Below, in pieces: positions 27,601-39,600 of a stretch of 64,000 nucleotides of DNA. The position numbers and the translations under genes were made by a program. Source of the DNA: Hippasteria phrygiana (lineage: Eukaryota > Echinodermata > Asteroidea > Valvatida > Goniasteridae). The DNA is taken from the NCBI GenBank assembly GCA_037893225.1, contig JAZGUH010000185.1, positions 3,508,842-3,572,841 on the forward strand. Reading direction: 5' to 3'. Position 1 is the stretch's first letter. Every line of letters begins with the position of its first letter. The notes beneath the pieces were generated by a model, which saw only the letters and a list, made by a program, of their open reading frames with translations, did not search any database and was not told the origin of the DNA.

Positions 27601-30600
27601 ATGGACCACATCACAGTAGACAACAATTGTATAATGTAGCAGAGTGAACAACACTCATTGTAAAATCAATTACATGTACTAACTTCCTATTCCCCAAACC
27701 TGCCCTCACCACCCTGTCCGTCCCTTTGAGCCATCCATTGGCAGGTTTAACTATGGTTGAATTGCTCTTGAAAACGTGCGAGTCCTTTCATCAGGCTCTT
27801 TGTGGATGCACTGATATGGGCGCATTTTCTGCCAAAATGAGCAGAGTTCGTGAGGGACAAATATCAAAAGTAAAAATATACTGCAACGGGGCAGTTCTCG
27901 GTTGAACTTTCCACAAAAGATACACATTCTACTTAACCCCTTGATTAGGCCCCCCAAAAAATTGTTTGGTTGTCTTGCACACCCCTTCACCAGTGGGGGG
28001 GGGGGGGGGGGGGGGGGGGGCAGGCGGAAGTCCAACTTCAAACCATACACAAAGTAAAACAAACACACAAATGTTGTTAGGCCTATAAACAGTTTAATAT
28101 ATGTAATACGGCTGCCTCTTCAGCGATGGCCGCCAGGTCCTTCACTCCATCCGAACAACACATACCGTAGCCCTAAAGCTGCCAGTGCTGACACCGTCTC
28201 TTGGGGCTCAATCTCACTCTATGGACCACTTTTTGGTAGACGCGACCTTTGTGTTTCAGCTGTATTTGAGCTGGCTCAACATTCGACCCAAAAACCTCAC
28301 AAAGTTTCGATGTGGTAGCCACACTGCACATACAATCAAACAAGACTTTTACACCCAGTTTGCAATGAATGCTGAGTGTGTATTAAAGACGCCATCTTGG
28401 CTTCCCCTGTGCATATATACATGTTTAGTTGATCCTTTTTCTTTTTTTTATATTTATGATTTAAAAACTAAAACGCCAATTTTTTTGTTGACTTTTTTCA
28501 CTTATCTGATAGTTTATGCCTCCCCAAAACTAATGTAACAAGTTTCATGATTCTGAAAAATCAAAAAAAATGTTTTTGAGCCTTTTCTTTTTGAGCCACT
28601 TTGACTCGATTCAGAAAAGGCCGAGGTCAAATGCGTGCCGTATCGCGCGAGAATTGACGTATATGTGTAGAAACATATGAAGTCTCTGTATTATACGACA
28701 CTGTTTTACGTAGAGTCTGTACGTATATTTTTGTCTAAGGCTAGTATTACTTGCTGTGCTTTTTGCTCATGATTGAGGAGTAACACTATAATAAACATAT
28801 TTTAAAGTGTTGACATCTTTGTGAGACTTTTAGAATTGGGGTTGTAGGCTTGTTCTTGCTGAAAAGCTAGTTATGAGTCATACTTTCCTTTGTTTGCAGT
28901 CGGCTTTTATTGGGACCTGCGCGGTGAGTTGTGTGTGAGCTCATAAGGACCTGCACCTTCTCAGAACTATACACACAATTTCTGTTATAAGGTACCAGAC
29001 TCAATCGCATGCGGTACCGTGCGTGTACAATGCATGTTGAGTCAAGCGAGCGTGGACAGGGAGACAGCCGGGGCTCTGGCTGCTCGAGACGGCAACCGCA
29101 GGCAACGTCGTCGCGGTGGTGCGCGTGAGTCCAGGACACAATTGGAATGCTCGGTGCCTTTAGAGTTGGAATGGCTCCAGCCTTCAAACCGGAATTGTGC
29201 CTTCAAACCCAGCTGAGTTTTCATACCAACACTATCATCTATACAGTCTTTGGCGAAATGTTCTGCACATATTTTAGACAGCCCAAAATCATATATTGTA
29301 TTGTTCACAAAGCGGACCCACTGTCGCCTTTGAGCTCCATTCAGCAACAGGAATCGCAGTAAGGTTAGGTCAGGGTTTTTGTCGCTGTTCCTCGTGCAAC
29401 CCCCAACTTACACACGATCGAGGCATAATTATTATCTCAGAACCATGCTCATACTAAAATAATATCAAAATTAGACAAAATAGACAGGAAAACGGAGGAG
29501 TTAGGTCGACAAAAACTCTTCAGCAGCATCAACTCCACATACATACATGCATAATGTTTGGCTATAGCATCAACCGACTCTACACGTGTACGTCACGGGG
29601 TCACGTACATACATTTAACATACATAATGAGCTTTCGCGAAACAGGATAAATGGTTCAGAATAACAACCCTTTTTTTTTTTAAATAAAAAAGTTCCTCTG
29701 GTCTGCAAACTAATCTCCATCAGTTTAAAGAGTATTTAAACGGTCGGAAAAGTCCAAAAAGTCAACAAAAAAATTTGCATTTTAGTTCCTCTTTAATCGT
29801 TTGTGTAATTATACAACAAAAATATTCCAAACTAAATATTAAAATATATACTGATTAAGGAATATAATTAGAAAAGCGCTTATTCTGATGTGCTTTGCAC
29901 AGTGTTTTCCCATCGCCTTGGGAATTCTTGGGAATTTTACTGGATGAATCTTGTGAATTTGAAATTTGATGAGTGGCCTCGCTGCATTTGTGTATTTCTG
30001 TACAGCGTGTATTTCTATTGAGATATTTATTGTGCGAAGTCACACACTGATACTAGAATATGAACTTTCAAACTCTGGAGTAAAAGGTAGGGTCCTGTTT
30101 GTGCATTACAAATAACAAAATAAAGATGGAAACGAGATTGGAACGAATAAACCAGCGAATTCAATTTGAGTTTTGAGATAAAATTGAAAAAAAAATATTA
30201 AAAAAAAAAAAATTGTTTGCCGCGGGCCGAAAAATAGGGGCTTGGGTCGAGGACAACCAAACAAACAATTTTTTTTTGGCCTTATGGGTGTTACACTGTA
30301 CATGTACATGTATATTAGAATGGGGCGCCGGGGTGCCAGATTGTGCAGCCAAGCGAAACGGACACAAGAGGCTTGTACAGCCAAGCGTAACGTACACAAC
30401 AGCCCAACAATGGATTGAAACGTCAACTGGCCAGGTGGTAATTTTCAATCCGCCTCTTTAGGCCCTTTTACACTAGACCAAATCTCGGGGGTGAAAATAT
30501 GCCCGATTTACACTTGAAATTCTCACCCGCGCGTCACCCCTGAGATTGCTCATTCCCTGGACAGAGATGAAACTGGCATATGATAAAAAAAATGGGAAAT

Positions 30601-33600
30601 TGGTCAGACCAAAATACGTGTCTGAAATCTGGGACGCGCTGCAGTTACACATGTACAATACAATTCATGCCTAATTTCCGGACACTACCTCCTGTTAATT
30701 TTACAATGAGAAAATGTTTTAACATTTTCAGTGTTTTAACATGTTCAGTGTTTTAACATGTTCAGTGTTTTTCCGGTAACCTGGAGGTCGCAGGTTCGAA
30801 TCCCACTCCTGCCAGTTTCTTTGTTTACTTTGAAAATGTATTCAAATTTACCTAGTCAGTTTCCCTTGTTTCCCTGAATTACGGTTAGAGTCACAGGCTC
30901 ATAAAAAAAGTTCACTTCTTACTTGAGAAAGTAGAGGAAAAAGTCCGACAGAAAAGGGCATCGTTCGTGGCACCATTCAAGTCATGTTCATGATTCAACC
31001 AAACTCCACTTGCATAGGTGGGAAAATTCTCGTCTTTTTCTCAAGTTCCAACAACTGTCAGTGAAATGTATCATTTATGCTCTCTTCGCTATCCTCAAGG
31101 TAATCATTGTGATTTTTAAAGCATTGCATTTTAAACAACTAAATCTGAAACCTCCGAAAATCGCACATGTTGCATTTTATCCATCGGATCGTTCATGTCC
31201 CTACCCGTACCCGGCCAGCAATATGCAACGGTACCACCGTACAACCTACACCGCGCCGCCCGCTGTAGGTTGTACAGTGGCACTGGTACTATTGCATCTG
31301 CCAGGTGCAAATGCATGCGGTACGCATGCACTACACACTGACGCATGCGTGGTAATTTGTGCATGTCACAGGTCAATGTTTAACCTTTTATTCAGCCAGA
31401 AAAGGCTCCGATCAGTGTAGACCTCGGTGCTTCTACCGTGACCGTAGAAACACTCCATTTGCAAGATTCGATTCAGCAGTCCCTTCGTATTTGCACCTTT
31501 CAAATTAATGTACACACGCACATAGGCATACATAATACACGTACATTTACATGATATCGGTCCATGACTGAACAAGCCTGGGTGTGTTTCGGCGGTTATT
31601 TTACAAAGACCCCGATTAATTTTTTTCTCGTCGCAAATTTTTTGGGCAATTATAATCGTGCAAGAATTAGGCATGATGAATCAAATTCCCAAAACAATTA
31701 ACTACATGTAAAGACAATTGGTTATTCAGCCAAAACACGCCCATGTGTAAAACATTGTTGGAACTTTCAGTCTCAAAAAAGTTTATCGCAAATGCCGCGG
31801 TTTAAGCAAAACTTCAAAGGCTTTTCTGGCAGAACGGCAGCCGCTAGAGTATCGCGTTACCAAGTCGAGCTCCACAATTACATTGTAGGTATTATCTTTC
31901 CACTGCAAGGCAGACATGACACTCGATGATTGGAGAATGGAATCGACTGAATGCGGTTGTTTTTCTTTCTATTTGAAATTTCCAAACTGAGTTCGCCGGT
32001 ATTTCGGTATTGATGGCTCATTGTTCGGTACTGAAAAAAGAAAATCACTATACGGTATAAAAAACGAAATACCGTCCAAGCTTAGTATAAAAAGGTAAGG
32101 GCCCAATTTTTACTGATGTTTGTGTAGTGGTTATTCATACATGTGGGTCATTCCATGAAGTTGAGACACAATGTGTGACATTGGTAAACATTTTAAATTA
32201 GTGTAAAATTAATTTGTTACACCACATGTGATTCTATACAATTATTTCATCATAGGTTAGATTCATTGTGACATAATATTTAGTTTAGGGTCCTCTCTCT
32301 TGAGTTTCACATGAACTCCCATAGACTTACTATGGATAAATCAACGATGTAACAAGGGACACGGTGTCCCGTTTACATCTTAGTTTATGTTACTCATAAT
32401 TCATAAATAATCATGTTAAAGCATCCAAATCTGTATGTCGTAGTTAGAAAATGTTATCCTTTAACATACCCATCAAATACAGTTGGCTAAAACATTTGAT
32501 GTAATAGTTGATTTGGCAAGCCTGCAAGGATGTAAAACATGGGACATGACACCAATTTAAGGGGGTCTATTTTATGTTTTTAAAAAGAGGTTCTCCAAGT
32601 CTTTGATATGTTGCATGGACATTTCACATACTGCTTAGATAAATTATGGAAGAAAGTTCCCAAAATTGTACATTTTAGCTAAACTAATCCATGAATTAAA
32701 TTGAAACGATATTTTGTGTAGCAAGAACAATTCACAAAGCAGCAATTTACAAATTAATAACGTCATAGGCTGTACACGCACCTACATGTACCTTTTCAAA
32801 AGGTAAGGGAAAAAATGGAAATAGATGGTTGTCAAGTTTGATTATGGAAGAAAACACAGTATATTTTGAACAAATAACTTATACTTATAATATTGACAGC
32901 CACTCCTCAAAAAAGTAAGTGGCCAGGAAATGCTTCAGATTGCACCACACATTTTCTGGGGCCCTTAAGCGGGCACCGGACTCCACGCTGCAGGGTCCAT
33001 TCTCAGCCAAATTTCTTTTACCACCTCACACCAACCAGCACCCATGGGGAACACTGGATGACGGATTAATTAAAAACCTGCTAACACTTTTTTAACATAT
33101 TTAATGTATCACTTGTAAACAGTCCATGTGTATTCATGGAGAAATAAAACACATGTGTAATGTACCACTTTACACACATGCTACAAACATGACAAATGTA
33201 CAATTGTACACATGTACATGTACATGTATGTAAACAAAAATTAAGGTTCAACCGATGTTGGATTTGCCTGCCGATCCGATAGCCGATGTTTTATTTGGAA
33301 CATCGGCCGATGTCCGATCCGATGTTTTTAATCGACATAAACAACGCCATCAAAAACGCCAAAAAATCGTGCTGCACTATCGGTAGATCGTGACTCTATG
33401 GACCGATCGCGCTGCCACCAGTCGAACACATTTTCTTTTAAATTCACGGCTCTGGAGGATTTTTTTTTTTAAAGGTAAGTAAAGTCCAAGATATCCGTCA
33501 GAATCGACTGATAGCGCAGCACGATCGACCGATCGCGCACATCGACTGATTGCGCCCAACCAACAGTGACATACCAAAGACAAACCACGACTCCCTTAAC

Positions 33601-36600
33601 ACAGTAATAAATTGGGCCTAACAAAAAAATTCCTTCAGTTCGGGTCACCCTATTTTCAAAAGCCATAAAATGTTATTAGGTAGAAGAAGACAAATTAATT
33701 CTACGATACCGATTTCCGATCATAATAGTAGGAATTGCCGACCGGACGTCCGGAATTCCCATTTTATTTTAACACTGCTGGTTGTTGGATAGAAGTTGAA
33801 ATGGAGAACAAATTAGGACAATGGGCAAAACTAATCCAGGCATTTATTTACATGTACGTAGAAAAATCTGCGGTCGTAAAAATATGACGCCGAACTCGCA
33901 GTGATTTCAATTCAATTCAAGCTTCAGTCCAGCAAAATTGGCACACGTGAAGGGAATTCCCCATTAGGGCGTCTATGCTGGTCTTTTTTCTAGGGTATTT
34001 TTGTATTCACGCTAACATTACACGGTGCACACATATCGCCAATGCTGTGCATGCAAGAGACATGTGATCGGCTGAACTAAAGTCCACAACGCGTCGTGGC
34101 TTCACACAGTGTAGTTCCCCGACTCCGTTTATGACGTTCAGTATAGACCAGTACAGTCATGCACTGACTGTTAGCTCCGTTGTCTTCGGGCACTGAGTTT
34201 TCATGCATGCGGTGCAGATAGCGCGAATCGCATAGACGCGGAGCTCTGAGATATTTACACCGGTATGATAATACATCACAGCATAAAACTGTTCATCGTT
34301 TTTACTCGCGCTCTAATAAAAAAACATGACATTTGTGTATGATAAAATTGAGTGTAAAGTTTGCTAATTGACATTGCCGAACATCGGTTCGTCATCGGTT
34401 AAACCTTACAAATTTTGCCGATCCGATGTTTTGCCGATATTGCGAAACATCGGCCCGATCCGATGTCCGATCCGATTATTGGTTAAACCTTTAAAAAAAT
34501 GCATGTGTACATGACATGGACAATGTCCTTACCGGTACATGTACATGCAGGTAGCATTTCTAGCATTTTGGATGCTAGACAGCAGTACAGTCGAACCCTA
34601 TCACCTTGAGCATCAACTTTTGCAAAATTTGCTTTTGTGATCAATTTCTGTCATTCTGCTTGATGGGGGAAGTCTTTAAAGATTTACGACACCACTAGGC
34701 CTACTCGAACATACAGTAACTGAACATTCATTCCATAAATTTGGGGTCTAAAAGTGTGAAATATTTTGTTTGGGGTGTCCCTGTTTCATCCGACTTTTAC
34801 TTGTTTGGCATGTACTTTGCTTTACAAAATCTCTCTTGGAGACCTACATTTGTAGAAGGCATTAAAGAATGTGTCCTCAATTGTAAAATCTTATACATGT
34901 ACATGTCACTATGTAACAGGGACACCACAAATGTCACTTTTGGACCCCAAATTTATAGAACATGTGGAATGACAATGTGCAAATGAGTTAAGTAGAACAT
35001 GACTACAGATGTACACTGTAATTTAACCACCGGGAAACTCAAAATCTCAATTTAAAAAGAATCCTTTTGCATTTGAACATGTACAGTGTACATGTAGGTA
35101 AAATATGCAAGCGTATGGGTGGGGGTACTTACATTAGGGCCAGTGAACTTTTTTTGTAAAGGTTTTAGTTGTTTAAGAGATTGTTTTCATTGTAAAGCCC
35201 ACCAAAAAAGAAAACAAATGATGGTAAAATGGCCCCAATTGACCAGTGCAAACCAAAGTTATGGCCAAATACATGTCACTCAAAATGACATTATTTTGTA
35301 TAGGAAATGTGTACGAAAATGTTCATTTTTTAAAAAAATTGAATAAAAAGGCATATTAAAACATCTGTCAAAGTTTAAATAAATGCTTTAGTAACCTTTA
35401 ACTTGTTTTTTCCCATTGTTTTCCAGAAATATTATTGGTTCCAGTTGGTTTTGAGTTGTTAAAAAAACAATGTGCAATAAAATGGATGTAAAAAATGTAA
35501 TTTTGCACAGTTTAATAAATACACATGTCACTCAAGTCACGTTACTTTCTAACGTGGAGAAAATGAAAAATATTGCTATTCAAAACATCTTTGCGCCATG
35601 TACTAACGTATGTGTACTTCATGTACAAATATAAATGTACCTGTATAAAAGATGAAATTCCCACCCCACAGCCGTGTGGGAGGGGTCTACTAGCGAATAC
35701 TTACCCGTAGAGCCACTACTAATGCATATTTCCCTAGAGGGCGCAATACGTAAGCCAAGAGTTCACACAATAGCCAAGCTTGTTAAATCAAAATGATACC
35801 AGACAACATTGTGTGATCATTATTCATCAGCTGATTGCAAATTTCCTTACTCACTTCAATTTTTCTTAAACATTTTGATCTCACTTTTACCCTAACCCTG
35901 CTGAATCCAACAGGATCCAACTATATTTTTTGTATGAAATTTCTGCTGGACTCTGTTGGGTGCAGCGGAAAATTCATAGTATGGACAGTTGGACTTTCTT
36001 ACATCATGTTGGATTCAGCAGGCAACAGAAAAATACGACGGTTGAATTCTGTTGAATTTACCGTAGGCGATTCATTTTAAATTTTTACGTGGTGTAGGTA
36101 CATGTACATTTACATGTACCCAGCAACTTGGCATGTTAGACTGTGTTGGACTGCATTGGATTGAGCAGGAAACTCATACATGTGTGTATGAGTCACTGTT
36201 GGACTCTGTTGGATTTAACATGGTAGTCCTGGGGAACTATTAGGTGGTTGGGGTTAATACTTTTAATGCTTTTAAGACATTAAATATAAAATTCTGTTTC
36301 AGACTTTTAAAGGTTTTTCAAGGACCCGATGACACCCTACAACATGTACAACAACATACCTTCCACATTCAGGTTGACAAACGTTGAAATTCCACTGTCC
36401 CCAGGCTTGTTCGATGCACGGCACTCAAGCTTCTTTTGATCAACTTTTGCAACCAGCTCAAATGTGCTCCTACTTGTATACAAGCCATTGTCATTCATTG
36501 CAGGGGTAGGCAGAGGATTAGCGGGATCCATAGGTGTATCATCTACAGTCCATGTGAAGTTAGCTTCTGGCTTTACATTTTGAACCTCACAGATGAAAGT

Positions 36601-39600
36601 AGCTCTGTCCTCTTTCTGAAAATGCAAGGTTTCTCCTTTGGTGAACTCATGTGTTGCGTTTGACAAAGTATTCTCTACCGGTAGAACTGAAACAAGAAAA
36701 AGGTGTTTTAAAGAATGTTTTCACTTTTTGTAAAGCATGATGGAAAAGGTCTTAAGTTTAATAAATACACATGTCACTCAAGTCACGTTACTTTCTAACG
36801 TAGAGAAAATGAAAAATATTGCTATTCAAAACATCTTTGCACCATGTACTAACGTATGTGTACTTCATGTACAAATATAAATGTACCTGTATAAAAGATG
36901 AAATTCCCACCCCACAGCCGTGTGGGAGGGGTCTACTAGCGAATACTTACCCGTAGAGCCACTACTAATGCATATTTCCCTAGAGGGCGCAATACGTAAG
37001 CCAAGAGTTCACACAATAGCCTACCCACCGTGCCTTGCTGCCCACCCGCCATATTAGCTTCCTCTTTTCTCGAGTGCCATAGCAGGTGATCAAGTCTGCA
37101 TCGAGTCCCTCAGTGGGGAATAGGGAGGGATGCTCTACGGGTAATTATTAGACCTCTCCCACACGGCTGCAGGCCACTTTGGCCTTGAATAAAGCAAAAT
37201 TATGGAGGGCACCAAGGCCAGTAAGTAGGGCACCAAGGCCAAATTATATCTGCAGAAAGGGCACGGAGGGCGCGGCACTGTTGATTTTTTTCCGTTCAAA
37301 ACGTATTTAACTAAGAGTAAGAGTAAGACTATGAGGCCAAAAACATACTGCTTCCGATCACATGGGTATTCAATTATATGTGAATTTCAGCCTAAACTAT
37401 TTCCGTTTACGCTACGAAAGCTATAACAAAAAATTGCCAAAAACAATTATCAAAACTTGCCTTAATTAATGTCAAAAATATTTACAGTCGATAATTCTTA
37501 AAAATCATGGAGAATTTAGGTCGTACACATCACTATGCACAACGCTAATTTATAACCATAACGCTAACCACGATGGGAAACTGGCCAACACTGTCCGTTT
37601 ATCCATGGAGAAACAGATTTCTCCATGGTTTATCGTACGGTGGTAAGCGTGCGTGATGCACTTTGTGTGGCGGGCGATAAACCTCGTGTTGCGGCAGGAA
37701 ATGTCGGGGAAACACGCTGCGGTGTACAAGCGGTACAACCTCGAAATAAATTCATGAACACGGAAAATGCATATACACAGACAAAATAGATCAAGTTCTG
37801 TGAATTAATGTGCAGAAATCTTCTTTCTCTATCGATTTTTTTGGCCTAATTATTGATCGAAACTTTTGACAATCGGAACACCGCGTGTTGTGACCAAAGT
37901 TCATGAAGTTACTGTACGTATGTAGCACGCCGAAGGCGTGCTTCATAGCGCCGCCTATCTACAAGAGCGCGTTTCCTCGTACACGAACATCGATGCGTAT
38001 TGTGAGGCGCACACGTGCAAGTACTGAGAAAAAGAAAGTCAGTTGACTGCACGTAAATGTTGCCATACATGTACATACTCCTGCTGCTTTGTGTGTACGT
38101 ACGAATACACACATTTAATCTTGCGGTGGGGGTGTTGATGCTTGAAGTATCGGCACACTCCGAAACTGGACCAGATTAATAGTTTGTGTGCATGTACTGT
38201 GATTCTGTACGCGCGATCGCCAACGTGTTGTGCAGCGAGATTTTATGAAGAGCTGGCATGACATCGAAAAAACAAATGATATGAAGGATTGATTTGTAGT
38301 GGCTGTGTTTTTGCAAAAAGGGCACGACGGCCAAGGTAAATTTGGGGCAAGGCAAAACTGGCCGTGAAGACGGAGATTTTGTGTGGGGCACCGCGGCCAG
38401 TAAGAAGGCAACGACGGCACTGGCCGTCGTGGCCGTCGTTCATTTCAAGCCCTGCGGCTGTGGGGGAGGTGCGGGGGGGAGTTGGAGTCTACAGCGCTCA
38501 TCTTACCCGTAGAGCCACTACTAATGCAGATTAGCACCGAGGTTAGGAGGTGGGTTGCGAGATGCTACCGTGTGACAGAACAGTAGGTCCCGTCTACTGC
38601 GGCTGCTGAAGGGTGGCCTGTGAGGCTCGTGGAACATGGTCTCTCGCCGTCAGCAGCACTGATCTTCCTGCGCATCCTTCAGACTGGAAAACGTCCCGGA
38701 GGTAGCAGGATAACGTGTTAGGTACTCCTCTGAAGTAGGCCCACGAAGTTGCCACTGCTCTGACCCTGGAGTCCACTTCTGATGCAGGCGGCCAGTTTCG
38801 TTCAGCTGACTGGATAGATGCGACGATCCAGCATGCAAAAGTAGCTTGTGAGGCTGCACGATGTGGGGGAATAGATGTGATGAAGAGACTTGATACTTTC
38901 CCTGTAGCAGTTCGGTTTTGTTAAGATACCATTTCAGGGCTCGAACTGTGCACCATTTCCTGTCTGCGGACACGGAAGAGAAAGACTGAATGTCCGGTAC
39001 GAAGACGTCAGGAGGAACAAAGGATTCCGACTGATTCTTAGTCAGGAACGATGTATGTGGGACTAGCCAGACTCCATGCGGTTCCCAACGAATATTGCCA
39101 GGGTCAAGGGATAAAGCCTGAAGTTCGCTTCGGCGTCTTGATGTGGCCACCACTAAAAGGAAGGCAAACTTGATGGATAAGTTGAGCAAGAATGCCTGTC
39201 CCATGGGTTCATAAGGAGATCGTAAAGCATTTGCAGGACTTGAGGGAGATTCCACGAGGGAAGGAGCTTGCAAGTGGGAGGTCTCTCGATGAACATACCA
39301 CGGAGGATGTGGCCTAAGGTATGATTGGTGGAGATCGATGATGAGATGTAGGGAAGCCTCCATGAATGGCAGCTATTGCCAATTGGTAATTTTTTATGGT
39401 GGCTACCGTAAGGCCCGTGTTGAAGAGAGACAAGAAAATCGCCGACCTTGGTTAGAGTAGCATTGATTGGATCAACAGCGTTTCGTCTGCACCATGTATA
39501 GTAATGTCGAAGTCGGCTGTTGTAGACTTTCCGGGTGGATGGTCTGCGGCTACGTGCTGCAAACGTGGCAGCATCTGCCGAAAGGCCCACTGATCGGAGT

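Larger units (their letters stand above)
15807..36359 (-). other. 20.5-kb intron between C2 Ig exon and first stalk exon
   Basis: No coding exon with Ig or stalk character is visible. It contains, in order, the CRE-rich tandem repeat (16.2-16.9 kb), the GGGTCATTCCA element (18.73-19.88 kb), AACCCCTTG MITEs (22.1, 23.1, 30.3 kb), long G runs, a SINE fragment (30.8 kb), the ATCGG TIR element (33.2-34.5 kb) and a small hairpin MITE (34.7 kb). The intervals 20-22 kb, 24-26 kb and 28-30 kb show nothing convincing apart from TACATGTA-rich stretches and one candidate ORF at 25.9 kb. Confidence 0.55.

Noticed and set aside
28185..29362. ORFs of 65-117 codons on both strands
   Set aside because: No domain, no splice-consistent partner and no compositional bias suggesting coding.
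30768..30815. Functional tRNA gene
   Set aside because: A good T-loop/B box is present but the 5' half and acceptor pairing are missing; kept only as a SINE fragment.
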